A stretch of 17,651 nucleotides of DNA from CAYTLW01 sp964438735 (GCA_964438735.1 CAYTLW010000143.1:1-17651), one strand, 5' to 3'; shown: positions 1-7,747, counted from the stretch's first letter. Notes: generated from the sequence alone by a model not told the origin. Numbers and translations are program-made.

Positions 1-6
1 GGGTGA

Positions 7-32
7 GGCCCGAAAACGACGTTTTTCGGGCC
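7..32. terminator. 10-bp-stem hairpin near the left edge
   Basis: The arms GGCCCGAAAA (7-16) and TTTTCGGGCC (23-32) are perfect reverse complements around a 6-base loop, CGACGT. On either strand the stem has a GC-rich base and an A/T-rich top, and no long T run follows the base. It may be an intrinsic terminator for the minus-strand locus ending at 283, for a gene lying outside the window, or for both. It could equally be one copy of a dispersed intergenic repeat. Only one copy is visible here. The structure is certain and the function is inferred. Confidence 0.5.
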
Positions 33-33
33 G

Positions 34-64
34 AGGGGGCTTCCGGAAGCCCCCTAGATTCTAG
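34..64. repeat. Perfect 22-bp palindrome followed by an 11-bp palindrome
   Basis: Bases 34-44 (AGGGGGCTTCC) are followed directly by their exact reverse complement at 45-55. Overlapping the end of this, CTAGATTCTAG (54-64) is a second palindrome with a single central base. Together with the hairpin at 7-32 this makes three dyad-symmetric elements in about 60 bases. A terminator cluster or a dispersed repeat are both possible. In the rest of the leftmost 282 bases (65-282) I see no gene, no RNA and no clear promoter. Confidence 0.55.
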
Positions 65-282
65 CGAGAGGTGGGGTCGATTCATGCGGCCACGGGGGCG
101 GCGACGCCGCGCGCTCAATGGCCGGCTCCGCCTGAGCTGGGAGGGCGTCATGCACCGGCAGACGGCAGGGAAGCGCGACCGCGGTGGCCCTGAAACGGGA
201 GTATGGGGTGCGGCCCCGGCCCTGGCAAATCCCCTGCAAATCCGCCATCGCTTGCCGGGAGCCGGCACGCCGGAGCGAACCG

Positions 283-3200
283 TCAGGGGCAGGAGACCGT
301 CAACTTCAGGTCGTCGACCATCCAGCCCATGCCGCCGTTGTCGGCGCCATCGACGCTGTCGAAGGTGAAGGCCAGCTGAATCGTGTGGCCGCGCAGATGG
401 GTCATGTCATGTTGCACCTGGGTCCAGACGCCTGGAACGCCATTGCCGGGGCTGCCCGAATACCAGAGCGCGCCAGCCCGCGGCGAGATGTTCGGCGGCA
501 CCGACTGGCGCTTGCCGTCGACGTAGAGCAGCACACGCGACCGATCGCGATAGGGGGTCACCTCGTGCTGCCAGCGGGTGCGGTAGCCGAGGGTCAACTT
601 GCCCCGTGCCGGCGCCTTCATGGGCGGTGTCAGGACCATGCCTGCGCTGGCCCCGTAGTCGAAATCGGCCGTCTTGCTGTCGCCGTAGTAGAGCACCCCG
701 GACGTGGCCAGCGCGGCCGGCGGATTCGTCCATATCTGCCAGCCACGGCCAGGCTCCATGGCCGAGGTTTTGCACCCCTGGGGCCCCAGTTGCGGGCCTC
801 CGGGTTGGCAGGATTGCATGACGAAACCCTGTGACTGTGACGCGCTGTCGAAGCTCCAATGGAAGAGTTCGGGCGTGCAGCATCCCGGCGCATTGATCGG
901 GATGTGGTAGCAGATGCCCACCGGGCAGCCATCCTTGGTGCAGGGGTCGCCATCGTCGCAGTCGCTCGTCTTCTGGCAGCAGTGGGCCTCGGAGACGCAC
1001 TTGCTGGCCTTGCAGTACTCCTTGGTGCAGGAGTCGCCGTCGTCGCACGAGGCGTCCGAGAGGCAGCAGCCATCGATGGCCTTGTGCGAGCACGCGCCGC
1101 CGGGCGCCGGGCAGGCGTCGGTGGTGCACGGGTTGCCGTCATCACAGTCGCCGGCGCCGGCACAGCAGCCGGGCTGGGCGGTGAACGCGCAGGCGCCATC
1201 GGAACAGCTCACATCCTGACAAAGACCCGCCGTGCAGTCGGCGTCCTCGCTGCAGCAGCCGTCGGTCCAGGCGCAGTTGCCCGCGTTGCAATGGCCGCTG
1301 ATGCAGCCGACGTCCGCGCACCCCGAGTCCAGGGTGCAGGGAGCGGGTTTGCAGGAGGTGACGATGCGCAGCTGGTCGACGACGAGGCCGACGCCGCTCG
1401 CTGGGTTGTTGTCGCTGCCCAGGATCACGCCCTCGATGCGTAGGCGGAAGGTGCGTCCTGCCAGGGCGCCGATGTCGCGCTCAAATGGGCGACAGGCGCC
1501 GTCCTGCTGGCAGGGGCGGCCGAGCAGATGTTTGCGACCGCCCACCAGCGCCCAGACGTAGAGCCGATGGCGCGCCGTGACACCTCCGGCCACGTCGAAG
1601 ACCACGTTCATGCGCAATGTGGCTGGCTTGCCTGCGGGCAACGAGATCGGCGCGCTGTCCACCTGTACCGGGTCGGCGCCGGCGCCCAGGTTACTGAAGA
1701 CGTCCTTGTCGACCGGCCCGAGTCGCAGCGCCGACTTGCCGGCCGTGGCCCAGCCGGGCCCCGGGAACGCGTGTCGATGCCAGACCAGCCCCTTGGCCGG
1801 CAGGCCGAACTTCCAGCCCTGCAGGGGCAGCTCGAAGTCTTCCTCCCAAGCGACCTGGTTGCAGCATGCCGGCACCTCGGCGTCGATGACGTGCTGGCAC
1901 TTGCCTGTGACGGGGGCGCAGGAGTCGATGGTGCAGGCATCTCCGTCATCGCAGCCCTTGGGTTTGCCGCCCTGGCAGGATCCCTTGGCGCAGGTCTCGC
2001 CGAGGGTGCAGGGGATGACATCACACGCCTGGCCGTCCTTCGACAGGGGGTGGCTGCACTTGCCGGTGGCCGGATCGCACGCATCGTCGGTGCAGGGATT
2101 GTCGTCCTTGCACGCCCCGGTCTGCGCCGCCATGCAGTTGCCCGAGTCGCAGGCATCGGGCCCGGTGCAGGCGTCGCCATCGGAACAGGGCACATCATCC
2201 AGCAGCGAGAAGACGCACTTGCCCGTCTGGGGGGCACACTTCGCGGCGATGCAGACGTTGCCGGTCTGGCATGCCTTGGGTTTGCCGGCGGCGCACTTGC
2301 CTCCGTTGCACTGGTCCAGGCTGCACTTGTCGCCATCGAGGTCACAGGCGGCGCCGTCCACGTGGGTGAAGGCACAGCCACCCCCTTGCGGGTCGCAGGC
2401 GCCGACCTGGCAGGGCGTGCCGCTGTCGCAGTTCAGCGGCGAGCCGGCGCAGCCACCCTTTTCGGCGTTGCAGACGTCCTTGAGCGTGCACGGGTCGTCG
2501 TCATCGCACGTCCAGCCGGCCGTGGCAGCGCCACCGGCATGTTGGCAGCCTGTGGCCGGATTGCAGCTATCCGCTGTGCAAGGATCGTCGTCGTCGCAGC
2601 TCTTGGCTGTTCCCTGGCAGAGGCCGGCCTTGCAGGCGTCGTCGACGGTGCAGGCGCTGCCATCGTCGCAGGGGCCGGGCGCGGCGGTATGGGTGCAGCC
2701 CAACGCCATGTCGCATGCGTCCACCGTGCAGGGGTTGGCGTCCCCGCAGGCGACCACCTGGCCGGCGCAGGCGCCGTTGGCGCAGGCGTCGTCAGCGGTG
2801 CAGGCGTTGTTGTCGTCGCAGGGGCCCGCTGCGGCCGGATGACTGCAGCCCGACTTGGCCGCGCAGAGGTCCTGCGTGCACGCCTTGCCATCGTCGCAGC
2901 TGACGGCGTCGCCGGCGCAGATGCCGCCCTTGCATGCGTCGGCATCGGTACACGCATCTTCGTCGTCACAGGCCGCGCCATCGACCTTTGGCACCTGGAC
3001 GCAGAGCCCGCTCTCCGGGGCGCACTGACCTTGCTCGCATGGCCCCACTGGATCGCAGGCAGGCGGCGGGCCGGCCACGCATTGCTCGGCGGCACAGGCG
3101 TCCCCCTTGGTGCACAGATCACCGTCCTCGCAGGGCAGCCCATCGGCAGCCAGGTGATCACAGTTGCCGTCGGCGCAGCTGTCTGCCGTACAGGCGTTGC

Positions 3201-3708
3201 CATCGCCGCAATCCATGGCGGGACCGGCGACACAGACGCCGGCGATGCAGCCATCTCCGACAGTGCAGGCATCGCCATCATCGCAGGGTCCACTGTCGAC
3301 GCAGGCGCAGCCGGGCCCCAGGCAGGGCGAGGCGTCCGCATCCACGGACAGGGCGTCGTCGGGCGCGGTGGTCTCGGCGTTATCGAGAACATCCACGGTC
3401 GGGGAGACCTGGTCCACGGCCCCGGAATCTTCAAACGATGTGTCCGCCGCGTCCGGAAGGGCGGTGTCTATCAAGGCGGTGTCTATCAAGCCGGTGTCTG
3501 TCGGGCCGCTGTCTGTGGTCCCGCTGTCCTGGACCGCGATGTCATCGCTCCAGACGTCGCTCAATCGCCCAGACAGGTCCTGGCCCGTGCCATCAGACGG
3601 CGTCACCACGCCCTCCAGCAGGGGCGGCTCGGCGCAGGTCGTGCACAGCGCGAGCAGGGTCGCCATGGCGGCGATGGGGGCGAGCGTCCGGCGGCGTTTC
3701 AGGGGCAT
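283..3708 (-). CDS. Secreted cysteine-repeat protein with two jelly-roll-like domains
   Basis: An 1141-residue exported protein of unknown function, probably at the cell surface. A basic, hydrophobic N-terminus (1-26) fits a signal peptide; Cys22 and Cys25 are poor lipobox matches, so lipid attachment is uncertain. An acidic Asp/Thr linker (about 39-127) follows. Residues 129-617 hold about 17 cysteine modules of the CDDGDACT...C...C type. Residues 618-785 look like a beta-sandwich (WEEDFELPLQGW at 621). A second cysteine block spans 786-946, with several CC pairs, and a second sandwich runs from 947 to the end (HWSFDSASQSQGF ... MVDDLKL). Such modules are common in myxobacterial envelope proteins; adhesion or matrix binding is a guess. 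I chose the ATG at 3708 because an AAGAAGGGGGG Shine-Dalgarno lies six bases upstream; the ATG at 3714 is too close to it. The start overlaps the phosphoesterase gene by 10 bases, implying co-translation. Confidence 0.9.
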   Translation of the reverse strand: MPLKRRRTLAPIAAMATLLALCTTCAEPPLLEGVVTPSDGTGQDLSGRLSDVWSDDIAVQDSGTTDSGPTDTGLIDTALIDTALPDAADTSFEDSGAVDQVSPTVDVLDNAETTAPDDALSVDADASPCLGPGCACVDSGPCDDGDACTVGDGCIAGVCVAGPAMDCGDGNACTADSCADGNCDHLAADGLPCEDGDLCTKGDACAAEQCVAGPPPACDPVGPCEQGQCAPESGLCVQVPKVDGAACDDEDACTDADACKGGICAGDAVSCDDGKACTQDLCAAKSGCSHPAAAGPCDDNNACTADDACANGACAGQVVACGDANPCTVDACDMALGCTHTAAPGPCDDGSACTVDDACKAGLCQGTAKSCDDDDPCTADSCNPATGCQHAGGAATAGWTCDDDDPCTLKDVCNAEKGGCAGSPLNCDSGTPCQVGACDPQGGGCAFTHVDGAACDLDGDKCSLDQCNGGKCAAGKPKACQTGNVCIAAKCAPQTGKCVFSLLDDVPCSDGDACTGPDACDSGNCMAAQTGACKDDNPCTDDACDPATGKCSHPLSKDGQACDVIPCTLGETCAKGSCQGGKPKGCDDGDACTIDSCAPVTGKCQHVIDAEVPACCNQVAWEEDFELPLQGWKFGLPAKGLVWHRHAFPGPGWATAGKSALRLGPVDKDVFSNLGAGADPVQVDSAPISLPAGKPATLRMNVVFDVAGGVTARHRLYVWALVGGRKHLLGRPCQQDGACRPFERDIGALAGRTFRLRIEGVILGSDNNPASGVGLVVDQLRIVTSCKPAPCTLDSGCADVGCISGHCNAGNCAWTDGCCSEDADCTAGLCQDVSCSDGACAFTAQPGCCAGAGDCDDGNPCTTDACPAPGGACSHKAIDGCCLSDASCDDGDSCTKEYCKASKCVSEAHCCQKTSDCDDGDPCTKDGCPVGICYHIPINAPGCCTPELFHWSFDSASQSQGFVMQSCQPGGPQLGPQGCKTSAMEPGRGWQIWTNPPAALATSGVLYYGDSKTADFDYGASAGMVLTPPMKAPARGKLTLGYRTRWQHEVTPYRDRSRVLLYVDGKRQSVPPNISPRAGALWYSGSPGNGVPGVWTQVQHDMTHLRGHTIQLAFTFDSVDGADNGGMGWMVDDLKLTVSCP
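3460..3534 (-). repeat. 15-bp tandem repeat in the linker of the cysteine-repeat protein
   Basis: Five units of 15 bases run head to tail. Units 3460-3474 and 3475-3489 are identical (GGCGGTGTCTATCAA on the plus strand), and the next three diverge progressively. On the coding strand they give five-residue steps such as IDTAL, TDTGL and TDSGP (about residues 60-84). Because the unit is a multiple of three, gain or loss of copies would keep the frame and only change linker length. Confidence 0.85.
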
Positions 3709-6700
3709 GTACATCCCCCCTTCTTGCAGCTGGAGATGGTCACCTTGTCGTGGACCTTGCCCTGCCAATCGACCATCGAGATGGTCATCTTGTGGTCGTC
3801 GACGTCGAAGACGCCGATGCCGCGTTTGGGCACGTAGCTGACCAGCGGGGTGGCCAGGTTGCCGGGGATGGGCTTGAGCGGATCCCGCGCCCAACCGCCG
3901 GTGCCCGGGTAGACCAGGGTGGTGCCCTGGCCCTGGGCGCAGGGGGCGCTGTCTGCCGAGTTCGGATAGGAGGGCACTTTGACGATGGGCAGGTAGCGTT
4001 GCCAGGAGTGGGCCGCGCCGGCGATGAGCAGGTTGGCCTTGCCCTGGATGGCCGTCGCCAGGAGCAGCTTCCTGACGGCCTCGTTGGGCTTGCGGTCGAT
4101 GCCAAAGGGATCGCGCTGCAGGGGCAGTTCGTGGGTCAACACCACGTTCCACGGTTGCGTGGATGCGGCCAGCCCGGCGGCGAGCCAGCCCGTGACCTTG
4201 TGCAGGTTCAGCCCCTGGTCGCCCGTGAAGATTGAGAAGAAGCGTACGGTGCCGTAGTCGAACGTGAAGTACAGCCCAGGCTGGATCCCCTTCGGGCCGT
4301 TATCCGGTGCCAGCAGGTTGGCGAAGATGGCCGCGCCGTTGTCCTTGACCACGTCGTGATTGCCCGGCGTGTAGGTCATCAACCGGCTTCGAGAGATAAC
4401 CTCGTGGGGCGTGAAGACGCGGCTGGGGTAGTGCTCGTATTCGCCCTTGTCGTAGACGAAGTCACCCAGCAGCAGGTGCAGGTCGGTATCGAGCTTGTTC
4501 AGCTGCTCGGCGACCTGCATCTGGAACATGTTGCCCATGCCGCTGTTGCCAAAAGCGGTGAAGCGGAACGCCTTGATCTTGCGCGATTGGAATGGGTACA
4601 GCCAGCTGCCGCCGGGCACCTGGTTGCCGTTTCGTACGTGGACAAGGCGGTACTCGAACTTGCCGCCCGGCGCCAGCCCGTCCAGCTGCACCACGTGCCG
4701 TTGCCAGGTGGGCGAACCCACGTCCGTGGGCGGCTGGATCTTGGCCGTCTTCCAGGTCTTGCTGCCAATGGGTCGCCATGAGAAGACGAAGTGGTCCGCA
4801 TCGGGCCCGCCCTCGCTCAGGGTCACGGTCTGCCAGGCGATGGACACCGAGTCGGTCTTGTCGCCGGGCTGGGTCTGGCCCGGCTGGATATAGGGTGGCA
4901 CCAGGACCTCCCAGCTCACCGGCGGATTCGGGCTCAGCACGACCTTGACCTGGATCGGGGCCAGCTTGCCCGACACGTCGCTGAGCGTGAGCGTGGCGCT
5001 GCCGACGGACTTGCCGAGCTCCAGGGTCACGACCTGGCTGGTGGGTTTGCCTTTGCCGAAGAGCAGCACGGCCGATCCCACCGGCTTGGCGACCTTCGGG
5101 TTGTTGCTGGTGACTTTGAGCGTGACCTGTCCCGTGGCCGTCGCTCCGTGGGGCAGGGTGACCCGCAGCGGCGCCATGAGGCCGTTGGCCGCCCGGTAGA
5201 TGGCCGGCGGATCGACCTCGATGGGGCTCTTGCCGACCGTGATCGGCAACGTCGCCTGCGCCACGCCGCCGGGGATACTGGCGCGCAGCCGTGCCGCTCC
5301 CGCGCCGCCGATCCAGATGGGGACCTCCATCACCGGTGGGCCGCCGACCGCAAAGGTGGCCACGCAGTCCATAGCCAGGGCCACTTGGGGGTTGTCGCTG
5401 AGCAGCTCTACGGTTAACGGGCGGGCAGCATCCGCCTCGGGGGGCAGGCGCAGACGGGCCAGCACCAGGCCGGCTTGTGGCAGGGCCTGGAGGTGTCCGG
5501 GATCGAATGACAGGGCGGGCGAATACTGGACGACGAGGCGTGGTCGGTGCGCGGATTTCGGGGCTTCGCTGGACCAGACCTTGGTGCCATAGACGTCGCC
5601 GAGGCTGCGGTTGGGCACCGCCACGCCGGCGCCGTGATGCCAGCGCTCCGCCTCGTGCACGCCGTCGTTCAATTCGATGCTCCAGTCGACCACGGTCGCC
5701 GGATCACCCGAGGTCACCCACTCGTCGTTGACCTGCAGGATCCAATCGCCATCAGCCGGCTGATCGCACAGTCCGCCGCCGCCGGGTTCGCAGAGCGGCG
5801 ACGCGCCACAGCTCTCATCCGGTCGGAAGGTGCCGACGAGCGGCGAGACCTTGGTATCTGACAGGTGGATGTCCTGCTTGGCCGCCTGGTCGATGATGAC
5901 CTGGAAGTCCTTGCCGGTGGCGCCGATCAGGCCATTGCAGGGGATTCGACCCGGTCGATTGATCAACAACGCCGTGTAGTCGCCATGGCGCAACGTGGCC
6001 ACGACCTCACCTCGACGCGGGGTCTTGATGTTCAGGTGCACCCGCACCGACTTGATCGACTGGATGGCCGAGCCCTGCACCCGGATGATGGAGTGCGCCG
6101 CCACCGGCATCAGCGCCCAGCCGCGATTGCTGGCCGGATTGGTGGACCAGGTGCGCACGCTGTCGGTGACGTCGACGCTGAACTGCTTGCTATACGCCGG
6201 GGTGCGCGTCTCCACCCGTGGCGCGAGATCGATGCCGAAATCGACGCCGGCTTTCGGGCCGAATGTCGACCAGCGCGTACTGTGATCCCAGGGCACCAGC
6301 ACCCGATGTAGAGCGGCGTGGTCGCCCGGCACGTCGACGGACAGCTCCAGCGTGGCGCGGAGAATGCGCGCACCCGGTGGAATCTGCGCCGCGGCGCCGC
6401 CAAAGATGTGATCAAAGCGCAGCAGACCGACGTTATCCCCGGTGCCATGCTGCATGGCATGGGAGGTGGCGCGCAGGGCGCCGAGGCCGTAGGTATCCTC
6501 CAGGTCCCACTCGAACCGCTTGTGGCCCGGGTCGGTGGCGAAGTGACTGCGGCCATGCCCGCCGTGGTAGAACCCCTTGCTGATCGCCAGGTGCAGATCG
6601 ACCGTGCCGGCATAGCCGGCCACGCCCTCCTGGAATGTGCGCGTCACCGGCGGCAGGTTCGCGGCCGGAGCGGGTTTGTCGCCCGCCGCGTCCGCTCCGG

Positions 6701-6893
6701 GGCCGGCGAGACAGGGCCCAGTGGGCACATCCTGACCCGCCGCGTCCGACTCTGGCTCGCCGGAGACGACCGCATCTTCGGGTTTGGGTGGCTCCTGGGC
6801 GGCATACTTCCAGGGAGACTGCGCGCAGCCCGCCGCCAGTGCGCAGGCTGCCAGCAGCGCCATCCGCCGGCTTCGCGTCGCCCCCTGCACCAC
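3699..6893 (-). CDS. Lipoprotein with DNRLRE, P-domain and purple-acid-phosphatase-like domains
   Basis: A 1064-residue predicted outer-surface lipoprotein (lipobox LAAGC, Cys23). A Pro/Asp-rich linker reaches about residue 85. A DNRLRE-type beta domain begins at TFQEGVAGYAGTVDLHL (86) and seems to finish only at VWSSEAP...RPRLVVQY (439-457). Between lies a proprotein-convertase P-domain-like segment (about 277-411; DGDWILQV, DWSIEL). Ig-like strands (about 458-650), a purple acid phosphatase N-terminal/FN3 domain (PYIQ...VSIAWQT) and a metallophosphoesterase domain (about 772-1045) follow. The latter keeps GDFVY (Asp811, Tyr814), GNHD (Asn845, His846) and LTH (His921). The first-motif Asp is Asn783, and the first His of GHxH is Ala960 (GAAH, His962 kept). 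Phosphatase activity is therefore doubtful. The GTG start at 6893 has a GGAGG seven bases upstream; an ATG at 6863 is the alternative. It is upstream of, and overlaps, the cysteine-repeat gene. Confidence 0.92.
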   Translation of the reverse strand: MVQGATRSRRMALLAACALAAGCAQSPWKYAAQEPPKPEDAVVSGEPESDAAGQDVPTGPCLAGPGADAAGDKPAPAANLPPVTRTFQEGVAGYAGTVDLHLAISKGFYHGGHGRSHFATDPGHKRFEWDLEDTYGLGALRATSHAMQHGTGDNVGLLRFDHIFGGAAAQIPPGARILRATLELSVDVPGDHAALHRVLVPWDHSTRWSTFGPKAGVDFGIDLAPRVETRTPAYSKQFSVDVTDSVRTWSTNPASNRGWALMPVAAHSIIRVQGSAIQSIKSVRVHLNIKTPRRGEVVATLRHGDYTALLINRPGRIPCNGLIGATGKDFQVIIDQAAKQDIHLSDTKVSPLVGTFRPDESCGASPLCEPGGGGLCDQPADGDWILQVNDEWVTSGDPATVVDWSIELNDGVHEAERWHHGAGVAVPNRSLGDVYGTKVWSSEAPKSAHRPRLVVQYSPALSFDPGHLQALPQAGLVLARLRLPPEADAARPLTVELLSDNPQVALAMDCVATFAVGGPPVMEVPIWIGGAGAARLRASIPGGVAQATLPITVGKSPIEVDPPAIYRAANGLMAPLRVTLPHGATATGQVTLKVTSNNPKVAKPVGSAVLLFGKGKPTSQVVTLELGKSVGSATLTLSDVSGKLAPIQVKVVLSPNPPVSWEVLVPPYIQPGQTQPGDKTDSVSIAWQTVTLSEGGPDADHFVFSWRPIGSKTWKTAKIQPPTDVGSPTWQRHVVQLDGLAPGGKFEYRLVHVRNGNQVPGGSWLYPFQSRKIKAFRFTAFGNSGMGNMFQMQVAEQLNKLDTDLHLLLGDFVYDKGEYEHYPSRVFTPHEVISRSRLMTYTPGNHDVVKDNGAAIFANLLAPDNGPKGIQPGLYFTFDYGTVRFFSIFTGDQGLNLHKVTGWLAAGLAASTQPWNVVLTHELPLQRDPFGIDRKPNEAVRKLLLATAIQGKANLLIAGAAHSWQRYLPIVKVPSYPNSADSAPCAQGQGTTLVYPGTGGWARDPLKPIPGNLATPLVSYVPKRGIGVFDVDDHKMTISMVDWQGKVHDKVTISSCKKGGCTCP
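3715..3725 (-). promoter_or_regulatory. Ribosome binding site of the cysteine-repeat gene
   Basis: On the minus strand AAGAAGGGGGG ends directly before ATGTACATG. It sits too close to the first ATG (3714) but six bases before the second (3708), which favours 3708 as the start. It lies inside the last codons of the phosphoesterase gene, whose stop is at 3699-3701, so the two genes are probably translationally coupled. Confidence 0.65.
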
Positions 6894-6899
6894 CAGACT

Positions 6900-6918
6900 C
6901 CCTCCGCGTCCCGGAGGG
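6900..6918 (-). promoter_or_regulatory. Hairpin that includes the ribosome binding site of the phosphoesterase gene
   Basis: CCCTCCG (6900-6906) and CGGAGGG (6912-6918) form a perfect 7-bp stem with a 5-base loop. On the minus-strand transcript the 3' arm is the GGAGGG that serves as Shine-Dalgarno for the GTG at 6893. If the stem forms, it would hide the ribosome binding site. The structure is seen; a regulatory role is inferred. Confidence 0.5.
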
Positions 6919-7089
6919 CGCTACGAACTTGCGCCTGAGTTCCGGGGGCTTGCGCCTCGGCCTCCCTCGTCGGGATCGCCACCGCAGGCCGAGTCCGGGC
7001 CACGGCGGCGCGCAATGGCCGTCAGGGTAGCGGAGCCGTGTCTGGCTGCCCAGTCCAAGCGGCGCTTGCCGACAGGTTTCAGCGTCACG

Positions 7090-7105
7090 ACGGCCACCTG
7101 GCCGT
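7090..7105 (-). terminator. Short hairpin just after the stop of the small membrane protein gene
   Basis: ACGGCCA and TGGCCGT are exact inverted repeats separated by two bases, which folds as a 6-bp stem with a 4-base loop. It begins seven bases past the stop codon at 7112. No T run follows on the minus strand, so full termination is doubtful and partial read-through into the phosphoesterase gene is possible. The remaining gap up to 6893 shows no convincing promoter or gene. Confidence 0.35.
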
Positions 7106-7111
7106 GTGCCC

Positions 7112-7675
7112 TCAGGTCCACACGAGCAGGGCCACAAGCGCCAATATCGCCGCCATGGCTGTCAATACGTGCAGCATGGTCGGGCCAGCGGGCACGGGTT
7201 CGGCCGGTCGGGGCGTTTGCGGCGGCGCCACGCGTTGCTGCCAGGGGTCGGCCTCGAAAGCCTGGGCCAGCGCGGCGGGTAGCCGTTTGATCACGTCAGT
7301 GCTCGTGGCGGTCGACGCTGCGGCCGGTGAGATGGAGAAGTAGCTGCCAGCCGAGCTGCCCGCGCCGGCATGGCGCAGGACCAGCGTCGACAGATGGCCG
7401 CCTTGACGAAGGCTGAGTCGCGCACGGTCCGCCTCGATGGCGACGCCCTCCAGGCGCACGCCTTCACCCAGGACGGCCTTGTCATTCACAAGTCCCTGCA
7501 GGCGTTCGAAGCCCGGCTGCGCGGCCGGGGTCAGGACCGGTCCGCCCGGTCGAGCTGCAGCGCCATCGGCGTCCGCAGTCGAAGGCGGCGCGCTCAGACC
7601 CAACGCGGCCACAAGCGCGACCAGGCCGAGCCGACAAGCTGTCGTCGTCATCCCGCGCATTGACATGGCCATCAT
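7112..7675 (-). CDS. Exported protein with C-terminal membrane helix, unknown function
   Basis: I do not recognise a family for this 187-residue protein. Its N-terminus has a positively charged stretch and a hydrophobic core (RLGLVALVAALGLSA, about 15-29), with possible signal peptidase sites at STA/DA or ADA/DG (34-36). A globular segment of about 120 residues contains GFERLQGLV and SLRQGGHLSTLVLRHAG. A Pro-rich spacer (APPQTPRPAEPVPAGP) precedes a last hydrophobic helix (about 167-187) that ends the protein. It should sit in the cytoplasmic membrane with its body outside. The ATG at 7675 was chosen because GGAGGG (7684-7689) lies eight bases upstream; ATGs at 7672, 7666, 7660 and 7651 are alternatives. 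It is the first gene of the minus-strand locus, 218 bases before the phosphoesterase lipoprotein, and is divergent from cysH. Confidence 0.75.
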   Translation of the reverse strand: MMAMSMRGMTTTACRLGLVALVAALGLSAPPSTADADGAAARPGGPVLTPAAQPGFERLQGLVNDKAVLGEGVRLEGVAIEADRARLSLRQGGHLSTLVLRHAGAGSSAGSYFSISPAAASTATSTDVIKRLPAALAQAFEADPWQQRVAPPQTPRPAEPVPAGPTMLHVLTAMAAILALVALLVWT

Positions 7676-7720
7676 GAGGCCGACCCTCCACCCTGGCTGC
7701 CGATGACCACCTTCGGTCCG

Positions 7721-7747
7721 CCAGCGGAGTCTGACATCGGCCGCTGG
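7721..7747. promoter_or_regulatory. Inverted repeat upstream of the cysH promoter, possible operator
   Basis: CCAGCGG (7721-7727) and CCGCTGG (7741-7747) are exact inverted repeats with a 13-base spacer, giving a centre-to-centre distance of 20 bases, about two helical turns. The right arm ends three bases before the proposed -35 box of cysH. That is a typical place for an activator or repressor dimer. No regulator gene is adjacent, so the binding protein is unknown. Confidence 0.4.

Noticed and set aside
3..368. Plus-strand frame of 121 residues from GTG at 3
   Set aside because: It runs through the palindromes at 7-64, is almost all Arg/Gly/Pro at its end, overlaps the 3' end of the cysteine-repeat gene, and shows no family feature.
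1528..3837. Plus-strand open frame of 769 residues
   Set aside because: It is the antisense of the repeated cysteine modules; repetition and high GC keep the frame open. Its residues are Ala/Val/Gly repeats without a domain.
3709..4152. N-terminal extension of the cysteine-repeat protein frame by 148 residues
   Set aside because: The extension is Arg/Gln/His-rich shadow of the phosphoesterase gene and lacks a signal peptide; the start at 3708 has the ribosome binding site and signal sequence.
6921..7121. Small minus-strand frame of 66 residues beginning with GTG inside the end of the membrane-protein gene
   Set aside because: The position would fit an overlapping small gene, but the codon third positions are less GC-rich than the neighbours, there is no good ribosome binding site, the second half is low-complexity Gly/Arg/Ser, and a hairpin lies at its start.
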